Assembly (NCBI RefSeq): GCF_012726295.1
Contig: NZ_JABAOB010000001.1
Span: forward strand, 682,001 to 746,000
Origin: Chitinophaga sp. Ak27
GTDB taxonomy: Bacteria > Bacteroidota > Bacteroidia > Chitinophagales > Chitinophagaceae
Direction of reading: 5' to 3'
DNA length: 64,000 bases
Below the pieces are notes generated by a model. It did no database searches and was not told the origin of the DNA. It saw nothing but the letters and a program-made list of their open reading frames with translations. Of this stretch, positions 53,890 to 62,859 are shown piece after piece. Positions within the stretch are counted from its first letter, which is position 1; each line of letters starts with the position of its first letter. Both the position numbers and the translations under genes were made by a program.

Positions 53890-56370
53890 ATGCTTTTACA
53901 TAAAATATACCTGGGCCTGATGGTCAGTATAACATTTTGTCAGACCAGCAGCGATGCGCAGGTACCCGGCATTGTTATCAATCACCGGCCGGCGGCCGAC
54001 AGCCTGTACATTGGCTCTCCCAGCATCTGTACACTGCAGAACGGCACTTACATTGCTTCCCATGAATTTTTTGGTCCCGGTCTGAAAAATCAGCCCAATA
54101 CCGTGCACGTTTTTGCTTCGCGCAACAAGGGCAAAAGCTGGCAGCAAGTAGACCAAATCCGGGGACAGACCTGGTCGCAGCTGTTTGCAGAAAAAAATAC
54201 ACTATACCTGCTTGGTCCGGAAAAAGAAGGCGGCGATGTGGTGATCCGGCAATCGACCGATGGTGGCCATACCTGGAGCAATCCGCAAAATGATACTACC
54301 GGCAGGCTGCTGAAAGGGCGGCATCATTGCGCCCCCACCCCGGTAGTGGTGGCCAACGGCCGCATTTGGAAAGGCATGGAAGATGTAAACGGCGGCGGCG
54401 GATGGGGCAAGCACTTCCGGTCATTTATCATGTCGGCCCCTCTTGGGTGCAACTACCTCGACGCCCGCAACTGGACCACCAGCAATGTGCTGGGATATAA
54501 TGCCAGCTACCTGAACGGACAATTCGGCGGGTGGCTCGAAAGCAACGCGGTCCCTGCCCCCGACGGACATATGGTGATGATGCTCAGGACCGACTACCGC
54601 GTTAATGGCAACGAAAAAGCAGCCATCATCGATATCAACCCAGATGGTAAAACAGCTTCCTTTCACCCCGAAACAGGCTTTATTGATTTCCCCGGAGGCT
54701 GTAAAAAATTTGCGGTAAGGTATGATTCCAAAAGCAGGTTGTATTGGTCGCTCGCCAATTACGTTCCGGAGCAAGACAAAGGCGGAAACCCGGAAAGAAC
54801 AAGGAATACCCAGGCACTGCTCTATTCATCGGACCTGTATCATTGGCAGATAAAAGGAATTGTATTGCATCACGACGATGTAACAAAACATGGTTTCCAG
54901 TACATGGATTTTCAGTTTGATGGCAGTGATATCATAGCGGTATCGCGAACGGCTTACGACGACGCTAACGGCGGCGCCGACAACCAGCACAACGCCAACT
55001 ATTTGACCTTTCACCGGATCCATGATTTCAGGCACTTTAAAACCAGCAAAGCCTATGAGCCCCTCCTGCCGGAACAACAGGCGGCTACCGTACAACTTAC
55101 CTATACCGCCGGTGGCCACACCCTCAATAGCACACAATGCGTTTCGCCTGATGATAACTGGATAGTATACGATACGCGCAACTACGATACACTGATTGCT
55201 GCCACGGGATGCATCGCTATGGTAAACGTCCACACAAAAGAAATCAGGGAATTATACCACACTTCCCACCAAACGGATTTCGGGCCGGGGGTGGGCGCTG
55301 CCACCTTCTCCCCGGCGAAGAACAGGGTCCTGTTTCTCCACGGGATCCGTGATGCAGATAAAGATCATCCATACAGTGTAAGTCGTCGTACAGGCGTGGC
55401 CGTAGATATCGATACACCCTTTCGTCTCCTTTTTATGGATGCCAGGAATATCACGCCGCCATTCACCCGCGGCGCCTTACGCGGCGGCACACATGCGCAT
55501 TCCTGGAGCGGCGACGGACAGTGGATCAGCTTTACGTATAATGACTACGTGATGGAAACATTAAGTAAATCCGATCCCACAGTGAAAGATCTGCGCACCG
55601 TAGGCGTCATGTTTCCTGGGCCGGTAACTGTTCCCACAAGCGATACCACAGAAAATAACAGCGGCGCTATGTTTGCTGTAATCGTCACCTCCGTTACACC
55701 GGCGCCCAAACCGGGGAGCGATGAAATAGACAAAGCATTCGATGAAAGCTGGATAGGCGTCAACGGCTACCTGCGCCCGGATGGCAGCCGCCAGCGAAGA
55801 GCCATTACCTTCCAGGGCAATGTGAGAGATAAAGATAACCAGGCGAAAACGGAAGTATTTGTAGCTGACCTGCCCGATGAGTTGACGACAGCGGTTACCG
55901 GCCAACCGTTGGAAGGTAAGGCAGATAAGCCACCGGGCATACCTGCCGGCGTGCAGCAACGGCGGATCACCTTCACTGCCAACGGCATACAGGGACCAAG
56001 GCACTGGCTGCGTACTACACCCGACGGCAGCCTGATCGCTTTCCTCGCAAAAGATACCGCCGGCTTTATCAATATCTTTGCCGTATCCCCCAATGGCGGC
56101 GCCATCCAGCAACTCACCTTCCACCGGTTTAGTATCCAGGGCAGCTTTAATTTTAGTCCCGATGGCAGCCGCCTCGCCTATATCGCCAACAACACCGTGT
56201 ATATCACGCAACCGGCTACCCACCGGAGCTGGCCGCTGACAACGAACAATAGCAGTGAAGATTTGCTCACCGGCGCCGTTACCTGGTTGCACAACGGGAA
56301 AGCAGTGGTATATAACCGCTATGTAAAAAACTACTTGCAGATATTTCTATCCGCCGTTCCCGATAAATAA
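53890..56370 (+). CDS. Sialidase-like plus YidR-like (DUF3748) double-propeller protein
   Basis: An 826-residue secreted protein. Residues about 25-385 form a sialidase-type propeller with two Asp boxes (SRNKGKSWQQV and STDGGHTWSNP). Residues about 397-826 resemble Escherichia coli YidR (DUF3748): L-R-G-G-T-H-A-H-S-W-S, F-T-Y-N-D-Y-V-M-E, P-G-S-D-E-I-D-K-A-F-D-E and G-V-Q-Q-R-R-I-T-F-T. The second half is TolB-like with S-P-D-G-S-R-L-A-Y-I repeats. A substrate-binding or glycan-processing role outside the cytoplasm is likely. It is a single gene, and the signal peptide ends near S-S-D-A-Q. Confidence 0.82.
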   Translation: MLLHKIYLGLMVSITFCQTSSDAQVPGIVINHRPAADSLYIGSPSICTLQNGTYIASHEFFGPGLKNQPNTVHVFASRNKGKSWQQVDQIRGQTWSQLFAEKNTLYLLGPEKEGGDVVIRQSTDGGHTWSNPQNDTTGRLLKGRHHCAPTPVVVANGRIWKGMEDVNGGGGWGKHFRSFIMSAPLGCNYLDARNWTTSNVLGYNASYLNGQFGGWLESNAVPAPDGHMVMMLRTDYRVNGNEKAAIIDINPDGKTASFHPETGFIDFPGGCKKFAVRYDSKSRLYWSLANYVPEQDKGGNPERTRNTQALLYSSDLYHWQIKGIVLHHDDVTKHGFQYMDFQFDGSDIIAVSRTAYDDANGGADNQHNANYLTFHRIHDFRHFKTSKAYEPLLPEQQAATVQLTYTAGGHTLNSTQCVSPDDNWIVYDTRNYDTLIAATGCIAMVNVHTKEIRELYHTSHQTDFGPGVGAATFSPAKNRVLFLHGIRDADKDHPYSVSRRTGVAVDIDTPFRLLFMDARNITPPFTRGALRGGTHAHSWSGDGQWISFTYNDYVMETLSKSDPTVKDLRTVGVMFPGPVTVPTSDTTENNSGAMFAVIVTSVTPAPKPGSDEIDKAFDESWIGVNGYLRPDGSRQRRAITFQGNVRDKDNQAKTEVFVADLPDELTTAVTGQPLEGKADKPPGIPAGVQQRRITFTANGIQGPRHWLRTTPDGSLIAFLAKDTAGFINIFAVSPNGGAIQQLTFHRFSIQGSFNFSPDGSRLAYIANNTVYITQPATHRSWPLTTNNSSEDLLTGAVTWLHNGKAVVYNRYVKNYLQIFLSAVPDK

Positions 56371-56413
56371 CTCAAAGTCCCTTACCCGTCACGAAATAAT
56401 TTCCCATAATATC

Positions 56414-56425
56414 TGCAAATTTGCA
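56414..56425. promoter_or_regulatory. 12-bp palindrome upstream of EamA gene
   Basis: TGCAAATTTGCA is a perfect palindrome 35 bp before the exporter's ATG. It is a possible operator; no partner is identified. Confidence 0.3.
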
Positions 56426-56460
56426 TACCCGTTGATCCCTTATCTCACCGGAAAGTATAT

Positions 56461-57399
56461 ATGAAACAAAAGATAAAATGGCGGGGTATTATCCTGGCGC
56501 TTACAGCAGCAATATTGTGGGGAATATCCGGTACCTGCGGGCAATTCCTCTTTATGTACCGCCACATCAATACCGAGTGGCTGGTTACGGTAAGGCTACT
56601 GGTAGCCGGTATCCTGTTGTTGCTGATAGCCATGCGCCAGCATCCTGTGGAAGTGCTGGCTATCTGGCGGGACAAAAAGTCGGCCGCACAGCTGCTGGTG
56701 TTCAGCCTCCTCGGTATGCTGGCCGTACAATACACTTTTTTTGCAGCCATTAAACATTCCAATGCCGCTACTGCTACCGTATTACAATACTCCGGTCCCG
56801 TGATGATCGCCGTTTACATGGCCTTGCATTCACGCAAGTGGCCAACCCTCGCTGAGTACCTGGCCATTATACTGGCCGTAGCCGGTACTTTCCTGATGGT
56901 CACTCATGGAAAAACCGACAGCTTATCTATTTCCGGCCAGGCATTGGCATGGGGACTGGGATCGGCAGTAAGCATGGCTTTCTACAGCATCTATCCCGCC
57001 GGGTTGCTTACCCGTTATCAAACACCCGTCATTATTGGCTGGGCAATGATCATCGGGGGCGCACTGCTGGGAACCATCCATGCGCCGTGGAACATTTCCG
57101 GTCAATGGGATATTTATACACTGGCATTCACCGCATTCATTATTTTGCTGGGTTGCCTGGTGGCATTTTACGCTTACCTTACTGCCGTTAAACTAATCGG
57201 GCCACAGACTACCAGCCTGCTGGCGTCTGCAGAACCGCTTTCAGCGGCATTGTTTTCCCTGCTGTGGTTGAAGGTCCCGTTTACTGTTATGGACTGGCTG
57301 GGTAGTGCATGTATTATCTCGACCATATTCTTACTGGCCAGGAAAAAACAACCGGCAAAGATTGATCTCAAAAAAGGTAACAAGGTATACCCCGTCTGA
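56461..57399 (+). CDS. EamA-family (DMT) transporter
   Basis: A 312-residue protein of ten membrane helices forming two EamA repeats (about 10-140 and 155-295). A-A-I-L-W-G-I-S-G-T-C-G opens repeat one. L-Q-Y-S-G-P-V-M-I-A-V-Y and L-L-A-S-A-E-P-L-S-A-A-L close the two repeats, as is typical of amino-acid or metabolite exporters of the YicL/RhaT-like group. It is convergent with an AraC gene, 15 bp between stops. Confidence 0.92.
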   Translation: MKQKIKWRGIILALTAAILWGISGTCGQFLFMYRHINTEWLVTVRLLVAGILLLLIAMRQHPVEVLAIWRDKKSAAQLLVFSLLGMLAVQYTFFAAIKHSNAATATVLQYSGPVMIAVYMALHSRKWPTLAEYLAIILAVAGTFLMVTHGKTDSLSISGQALAWGLGSAVSMAFYSIYPAGLLTRYQTPVIIGWAMIIGGALLGTIHAPWNISGQWDIYTLAFTAFIILLGCLVAFYAYLTAVKLIGPQTTSLLASAEPLSAALFSLLWLKVPFTVMDWLGSACIISTIFLLARKKQPAKIDLKKGNKVYPV

Positions 57400-57414
57400 A
57401 AAAATACTTTTGCA

Positions 57415-58341
57415 TCATTTAGCACAAACCAGTTGATACGTACCCGGCGTAACACCTTCGGTGCTCCTGAACAACCGGATGAAATAGTTGGTATCATTAA
57501 AGCCGCATAGCAGTCCTACTTCGCTCACCGTTTTGTTCCGGTCGGCCAGCAGTTGCTTGGCCAGCTTGAGCCGCTCACGGTTAATGTATTGCAGCGGCGT
57601 AATGCCGAATTGTTCCCTGAACCATTTGAAAAACACATTCCGGCTCAGGCAAGCCTTGTGGCACAACACATCTACGGAAATATTTTCCGTCAGGTGTTCG
57701 TGTATATAGTGCAGTACATAATGCAAACGGCTGCTGTTACTGTTAGTATTACTTTCCTGCGCAATCAGGCCTAAATGATCCTGCTGGATAATACGTATCA
57801 GCAATTCTTTTACACCCAGGTCGGCATATATGTCCCTGGCCCGGTCGGGACTGGAGCATACCCGCATTAATTTATCTATCAGGGCAGTGATATCCGGGTC
57901 GTTGTTGAAATGATGCTGGTTAAACTGCAGGTGCCAGTCTTTGGTTTCTGTCCGTTCACTGTTGTGATACTCATTTAAATAATCCAATGTTTTACCGATA
58001 TAACCTGCATCCACGGCCAGCGCCATACATTGGGTAGGATTATTCATGGTGGCTTCGGGGAAATCGATCACCATCGTTTCGTTGGCAGGTACAATCACTG
58101 TTTCACCGGGGCGATAATCAAATGCCGGCTGATCGAAAAGATGCATGACCTTCTTGCCCTGCACCATGGTCGTGATCACGAAATTGTTGAAGGTAAGAGG
58201 GACCCGCCATGCTTGTTCATAACTTTCATAGATGTTTAGTTCACAGTTCTTTAAATTGAATACGCGCCTGTTTTCCACCAGTTGCTGCAGATGCTTGTGA
58301 GGTGTCAGCGCAACTGGTTGTACATAATGTTTTCCGGCCAT
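57415..58341 (-). CDS. AraC-family transcriptional regulator
   Basis: ATG 58341 gives 308 residues (the longer frame begins at a TTG). The N-terminal part (about 1-190) has a cupin-like region (FDYRPGETVIVPANETMVI), as in AraC_N-type regulators. The C-terminal 100 residues hold both HTH units (SVDVLCHKACLSRNVFFKWF and TVSEVGLLCGFNDTNYFIRLF) and the closing G-V-T-P-G-T-Y. Target genes are unknown. Confidence 0.92.
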   Translation of the reverse strand: MAGKHYVQPVALTPHKHLQQLVENRRVFNLKNCELNIYESYEQAWRVPLTFNNFVITTMVQGKKVMHLFDQPAFDYRPGETVIVPANETMVIDFPEATMNNPTQCMALAVDAGYIGKTLDYLNEYHNSERTETKDWHLQFNQHHFNNDPDITALIDKLMRVCSSPDRARDIYADLGVKELLIRIIQQDHLGLIAQESNTNSNSSRLHYVLHYIHEHLTENISVDVLCHKACLSRNVFFKWFREQFGITPLQYINRERLKLAKQLLADRNKTVSEVGLLCGFNDTNYFIRLFRSTEGVTPGTYQLVCAK

Positions 58342-58408
58342 GGCCAAAGTTTTAACCCATAACAATTTAATACAATTTAATTACCCGGCGAAAAGCAAGC
58401 ATAAAAAA

Positions 58409-58435
58409 GCGGTTCCCTGCCGTACCGGGAACCGC
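58409..58435 (-). terminator. Rho-independent terminator (minus strand)
   Basis: GCGGTTCCC (58409-58417) and GGGAACCGC (58427-58435) form a 9-bp stem, followed on the minus strand by T6 (complement of 58403-58408). It ends the frameshifted lipoprotein gene at 58458-58840. Confidence 0.85.
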
Positions 58436-58457
58436 CCTCATAGTGGATGTCATTATA

Positions 58458-58840
58458 CTAATGGCTCATGCTTATATACTTAATTTCCCCTATAGCATGA
58501 GAGGTATACTCAATACCTTCAAAGGGCGTCGGCACCAGGGTGTCTTTTTCAAAATGGTACTGACAGGCCGGGCTATCGCCGAAGCGAATCAGGAACACGG
58601 TTCTGTCACTATTTTGTTCAGTGCTTATATGGAAAATGCCGGTTGTATCCCAAAAGTTCCCGTGGCGGCATAAGTACTGTCAGCATTCAAATACAGTATT
58701 CCCTTACTTCCCGCTTCGAAAATACGGTAACCGTCGATTCCCCTGGTGGCTGCCACTGCCCAGCTACCGGTAACCGGGCCTGGAGGGGAAGGTGTATTGT
58801 CTTTTTTACAGCCGGCCAGGTAAAAAAACATTTCATACAT
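58458..58840 (-). pseudogene. Frameshifted small lipoprotein gene
   Basis: The first frame (ATG 58840) reads L-A-G-C-K-K-D-N-T-P and continues to G-T-F-G, then meets a stop at 58625. A second frame continues without gap: W-D-T-T-G-I-F-H-I-S-T-E-Q-N, later R-F-G-D-S-P-A-C-Q-Y-H-F-E-K-D, to a stop at 58458. One added T in the T4 run (plus-strand A4 at 58652-58655) joins them into about 127 residues resembling lipocalin-like lipoproteins. The signal peptide is also unusually short (M-Y-E-M-F-F-Y-L-A-G-C), next to a T7 run. It may be real decay or an assembly error. Confidence 0.7.
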
Positions 58841-59022
58841 AGATGCGTTTAGGTATCAGAACGGTTGCCTGTAAGACGCGGGAAATCATAGAAAAGTTAC
58901 ACCGGCAGTTTATGGCGATAGGGCTGCCTTTCTATCAACTTATCATGTCAAACAAATTCCCATAGCGTCCTGATTATATCCCGAAATTAGCAGGCAATCA
59001 AAACCACCAAAATCACATTAGC

Positions 59023-60252
59023 ATGAAAAAACTATTTCTGTTAACCTTCCTGGCGCCCATGATGGCGTTTGCCCAGGAGAAGGGTATCCATTTTGAACAT
59101 GGCAGCACCTGGGCGGAAGTAAAAGCCAAAGCCAAAGCAGAAAACAAGTATATCTTCATGGATTGCTTCACCACCTGGTGCGGTCCCTGTAAGATGATGT
59201 CTGCGCAGATTTTCCCACAGGAAAAAGTCGGCAACTTTATGAATGATAAGTATGTCAGCGTAAAGGTGCAGATGGACCAAACCGCCAAAGACAACGAGGA
59301 AGTAAAACAGTGGTATGCCGATGCCCAACAAATTGAAAAAGACTACAGCGTTCGCGCCTATCCTACCTTCCTGGTATTTGCGCCCGATGGCCGCATCGTG
59401 GACCGCCAGGTAGGAGGCAGTGAAGCAGACCAGTTCATCAACCGTTTTACCACCTCTTTGGACCCTGCCCAGCAATACTATACCCAGCTAGATAAATACA
59501 CCCAGGGGCAGAAAGACACGGCTTTCCTCCGCAAGCTGGCTTACCTGGCGCAGGACAAATACGACATGGACAATGCCGGTAAAATTGCTAAAGAATACCT
59601 GGCGCAACAGAAAGACCTGTACACGCCTGTTAACCTGGAGTTCCTGGGCAAATTCACCCAGTCCAGCAAAGACCCCGGCTTTGATGTGTTCCTGCACCAC
59701 GCCGATAAAGTAAATAAAGCGCTGGGTAAAGATGTAGCTGAAAACAAAGTGATGGAAATTGCTGCCAAAGAAGATGTATATCCCCAGCTGATGAAGAAAG
59801 ACAAGAGCGCTCCGGACTGGGAAAGCGTGGAAAAAAGCGTGAAGGCCAAATATCCATCTATTGCTGAAGAACTGATCCTGAAAACAAAAATCCAGTACTA
59901 CAGCTATGTAAAAGATGCCAACAACGCAGTGGCTAACATTGTGGCCTATATGAAAAAATATGGCCACAAAGCAGATCCTCAGTCGCTGAATGAATTTGCG
60001 TGGACTGTCTTCGAAAAATGTAACGACATGGAGTGCATAGAGCAAGCCCTGGAATGGAGTAAACGCTCTTTCAAAGACAAGGAAATTCCCGCTTTCATGG
60101 ATACCTATGCCAACCTGCTGTATAAAGCCGGTAAAAAAAGTGAAGCACTGGCCTGGGAAGAAAAAGCCATGAATAAGGCTGCTAACGAAGAGAGGAAAAA
60201 TTATGAAACGACCCTGGAGAAAATGAAGAAGGGAGAAAAATACTGGGAATAG
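59023..60252 (+). CDS. Secreted thioredoxin-fold protein with helical C-terminal domain
   Basis: A 409-residue protein with a signal peptide (M-M-A-F-A-Q). The thioredoxin domain (about 25-145) holds W-C53-G-P-C56-K and the cis-proline motif A-Y-P-T-F-L-V-F. The remaining 260 residues are helical, TPR-like (A-K-I-A-K-E-Y-L-A-Q; E-Q-A-L-E-W-S-K-R-S; Y-A-N-L-L-Y-K-A-G-K). It probably acts in periplasmic disulfide reduction with a helical partner-binding domain. It is a single gene ending at a good terminator. Confidence 0.9.
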   Translation: MKKLFLLTFLAPMMAFAQEKGIHFEHGSTWAEVKAKAKAENKYIFMDCFTTWCGPCKMMSAQIFPQEKVGNFMNDKYVSVKVQMDQTAKDNEEVKQWYADAQQIEKDYSVRAYPTFLVFAPDGRIVDRQVGGSEADQFINRFTTSLDPAQQYYTQLDKYTQGQKDTAFLRKLAYLAQDKYDMDNAGKIAKEYLAQQKDLYTPVNLEFLGKFTQSSKDPGFDVFLHHADKVNKALGKDVAENKVMEIAAKEDVYPQLMKKDKSAPDWESVEKSVKAKYPSIAEELILKTKIQYYSYVKDANNAVANIVAYMKKYGHKADPQSLNEFAWTVFEKCNDMECIEQALEWSKRSFKDKEIPAFMDTYANLLYKAGKKSEALAWEEKAMNKAANEERKNYETTLEKMKKGEKYWE

Positions 60253-60271
60253 TTACACTATTTCCCGGAAG

Positions 60272-60311
60272 CACCGGTTCATTGAATGCTGTTCGCTTCG
60301 ATGAACCGGTG
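60272..60311 (+). terminator. Terminator after the thioredoxin gene
   Basis: CACCGGTTCAT (60272-60282) pairs exactly with ATGAACCGGTG (60301-60311), followed by a T-rich tract (TTTTATTTTTTG). It also lies next to the stop of the convergent gene at 60314. Confidence 0.8.
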
Positions 60312-60313
60312 TT

Positions 60314-60913
60314 TTATTTTTTGATGAGCTTGTAGACAAATGCGATAACAGGGTCGCCCAATTCCCAGGTATCAGTTTCCTGTTGCACCAGGGCCGCATT
60401 CTTCTTGCTGATATCCCGTAACGCGTTTCCTACCGACTTTCGCAGGTATTCGCTTTCCTTTGATTTTAATGCACTGATTAAGCCAATGGCCACTTCGGGA
60501 TGATCTTTGAAATACGGGCGCCGGGTCCAGACCCGCAGTCCTTCTACAACGGCCCGGTTTACATTGGCAGAGGAACTTTGCAGCCAGCGCCGGATATCCG
60601 GCAACGATTTTTCATACCCTTTTGCCTGGCAATAATGATCGATCGCTTTGGCCAGCATCTCCTGTACCCGCCAGTTATCGTCTGTCGCCACTTTTGTTTC
60701 CAACAGCCGCAGGGCCTCCCTGTTCTCAGGCGCCAGTAGCCCCAGCAGGTAGGTGCCCAGCATCCGCTCCTGGTAACTTTCTCCCGACAATAAGGTAACT
60801 GCGAGGTTGAAATGGTTGGCTTGCCGGTCCTTCATGAGTTCATCCCCGGCTTCCATGATATGCTTAAAACCATGTTCTACCTTTTTCAACTGGGCGATTA
60901 TTGACGACAACAT
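60314..60913 (-). CDS. DNA alkylation repair (AlkD-like HEAT) protein
   Basis: A 199-residue all-helical protein. L-L-G-L-L-A-P-E-N-R-E-A-L, D-N-W-R-V-Q-E-M-L-A-K-A, and N-V-N-R-A-V-V-E-G-L-R-V-W-T-R-R-P-Y match the HEAT-like repeats of the DNA alkylation repair family, though the catalytic residues of AlkD (Trp/Asp pair) are only partly clear. It may be a DNA-binding glycosylase or a non-catalytic relative. Confidence 0.8.
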   Translation of the reverse strand: MLSSIIAQLKKVEHGFKHIMEAGDELMKDRQANHFNLAVTLLSGESYQERMLGTYLLGLLAPENREALRLLETKVATDDNWRVQEMLAKAIDHYCQAKGYEKSLPDIRRWLQSSSANVNRAVVEGLRVWTRRPYFKDHPEVAIGLISALKSKESEYLRKSVGNALRDISKKNAALVQQETDTWELGDPVIAFVYKLIKK

Positions 60914-60994
60914 TTGGAGCTCAATTGATCTATGCTCAAGATACGGATAATTACAGCTTCTTAGGAGGTATTCAATTAATGAACAGGAAAAGGT

Positions 60995-61375
60995 TTATTG
61001 CACAGATGTAATCCACCAGGTATTGCCAAATGGATCTTCTACTCCGCAGGTACGTCCGTAACTCTGGTCCGACAATGGCAATACTTCCTTAGCCCCTGCG
61101 TGGATGGCTTTCTGATAACTATCATCCGCGCTTTCTACGTAAATAAACAGGCCGGCATTCTGTGTTCCCCAGTTATCGTTGGTTTGGCCAAACATAATCA
61201 CGCTACCGCCAATGGATATTTCTCCATGCTTAAACACTTTGGTTTCCTCGTCATACACCCGCATCTTTTCTATCGCGCCAAAGGCTTGCTGGGCAAATCC
61301 ATAAAACTGTTCCGCATTTCTTATCACGAGATAAGGAATTACTTGCTGGTGTCCTGCTGGTACTTTCATCTTCAT
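60995..61375 (-). CDS. VOC/glyoxalase-like (PhnB-type) protein
   Basis: A 126-residue protein with the two beta-alpha-beta-beta-beta units of the vicinal oxygen chelate fold. V-I-P-Y-L-V-I-R-N-A-E-Q-F-Y opens it, G-E-I-S-I-G-G-S-V-I-M-F lies in the middle, and Y-G-R-T-C-G-V-E-D-P-F-G-N-T-W-W closes it. It resembles PhnB-like members of unknown reaction. It is a single gene. Confidence 0.88.
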   Translation of the reverse strand: MKMKVPAGHQQVIPYLVIRNAEQFYGFAQQAFGAIEKMRVYDEETKVFKHGEISIGGSVIMFGQTNDNWGTQNAGLFIYVESADDSYQKAIHAGAKEVLPLSDQSYGRTCGVEDPFGNTWWITSVQ

Positions 61376-61446
61376 TAAATTTTAAGGTGAGATACTCGTA
61401 CAAAATTGCCATACCCGGCTAACTTAAAATTGGAAAAAACCGACAT

Positions 61447-62253
61447 TTATCCCTGCTCTTCATTCCGCCAGGCGGTAGCCGGCGACCTGCCGGAGAAAAA
61501 CTCCCGTGGATGCAGGCCGGAAAAGATCTTAAAATCGTTGATAAAATGCGATTGATCGTAGTACCCGCACTCCAGCGCAATACTACCCAGGCTACTCACC
61601 TCACGCTTGTAAAAAGAAGCCGCTGCCTGGAAACGGACGATGCGGGAAAACAGCCGGGGCGACAAGCCCGCATATTGTTTGAACTGCCGCTCAAACTGCC
61701 GCTCTGATAAATAGTATTGCCCGGAAAGCTTCGCAATGGGCACCTGTGGCCGATAACGGATGATATCCCGGATAGCGGCAAACACCGGCAGTTCAATGGT
61801 ATACCTTGCCGCCAGCCGCCGCTCCGTAAAGTTGCAGATAATCCTGCAACGTTCCCGGTTATCTTTCGCCAGCATTATTTTCTCTTCCAGTATACTCCCC
61901 TCGTGTTTCAGCAAGTAGCGCAGTTCTGCCGTTTCATTGGTTAGCTCTGCGGCGGGCATATCAAACAACAAAGGAATCGCGTGTGGGTAAAAGTAGACTC
62001 CGAATATGCCAAATCCTTCTTCAATGGTATATTGACGCAGCACATGCGTTACGCCATGCAAACCGGCAGTAAATGACTTGCTTAAACGACCGCCGGCAGT
62101 GATCTCGTCGAACTGTCCCCGGTAGTGAAATAACAACTCCACGCAGGCATCTGCCATATTATGATGCGTATATCCCCCTGCTCCTTCCATGATCCAGAAA
62201 AAGCGGATAAGATGTGCCAGGTGCGGCGGTGGCAGAATGGTATCATAACGCAT
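61447..62253 (-). CDS. AraC-family regulator with DUF6597 N-terminus
   Basis: A 268-residue protein. The N-terminal L-P-P-P-H-L-A-H-L-I-R-F-F-W and the D-A-C-V-E-L-L-F-H-Y element are the DUF6597 signature. The C-terminal 110 residues have the AraC double HTH (PIAKLSGQYYLSERQFERQF; SLGSIALECGYYDQSHFIND, ending L-H-P-R-E-F-F). It follows the DUF1772 gene by 21 bp on the same strand and may control it. Confidence 0.92.
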   Translation of the reverse strand: MRYDTILPPPHLAHLIRFFWIMEGAGGYTHHNMADACVELLFHYRGQFDEITAGGRLSKSFTAGLHGVTHVLRQYTIEEGFGIFGVYFYPHAIPLLFDMPAAELTNETAELRYLLKHEGSILEEKIMLAKDNRERCRIICNFTERRLAARYTIELPVFAAIRDIIRYRPQVPIAKLSGQYYLSERQFERQFKQYAGLSPRLFSRIVRFQAAASFYKREVSSLGSIALECGYYDQSHFINDFKIFSGLHPREFFSGRSPATAWRNEEQG

Positions 62254-62274
62254 ATCCTAAATTACAAAGAATGT

Positions 62275-62784
62275 TTATCTTTTAGCCGCCTGCGCAGGGG
62301 CATCTTTGGTTAAACAAGCCATCACCGTTAATACCAGCGCTATAATACTGGCCCAGGTGCGTAAGGCATGCCAGTTGTTCCAGGCGCCGGCAAATGCTTT
62401 CCGGGCGGTGGCTGCCTGCTCCGCTGTAGCCCCGTTCACCACAAAAGCAGCCAGCTTATCGTTCAACGGTATATTACCCGCAACGGTAACGCCTAAAGAA
62501 CCGATCCAAAATATCAGCGATGCTGCCAGCAGGTAGCCGGCCTTCCGCGAAAAAGCAGGACGCGCATACATCCAGGTCACCACCGGCAACAGCAAAGGCG
62601 CACCGAAAAAACTCAGGGAAAATGCAGGGTTAACGATAGCCACGTTGATCTTATTCATGGCCTCGATATAGGCGCCATCCGGTAAGCCCGCAAAAGCCGG
62701 GTTCACGGAAACAGAAAATGCGTAATACACGCCGGCAATAAGTCCTGTTGTAATAGTGGCCAGCGCCAATAAAAAAGTTTTCAT
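62275..62784 (-). CDS. DUF1772 (anthrone oxygenase-like) membrane protein
   Basis: ATG 62784 gives 169 residues with four membrane helices. Y-Y-A-F-S-V-S-V-N-P-A-F-A, then N-K-I-N near 46, and the late W-N-N-W-H-A-L-R-T motif are typical of DUF1772, a family related to anthrone oxygenases. The conserved Trp, Asn and His residues are present. The role in this organism is unknown. Confidence 0.88.
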   Translation of the reverse strand: MKTFLLALATITTGLIAGVYYAFSVSVNPAFAGLPDGAYIEAMNKINVAIVNPAFSLSFFGAPLLLPVVTWMYARPAFSRKAGYLLAASLIFWIGSLGVTVAGNIPLNDKLAAFVVNGATAEQAATARKAFAGAWNNWHALRTWASIIALVLTVMACLTKDAPAQAAKR

Positions 62785-62859
62785 CGTTGGAAGGGGGGTT
62801 TTATATTCCCATGGCAATATTACCAACCTCCCCCTTCCGGAAATAGAACAAAACCGACA

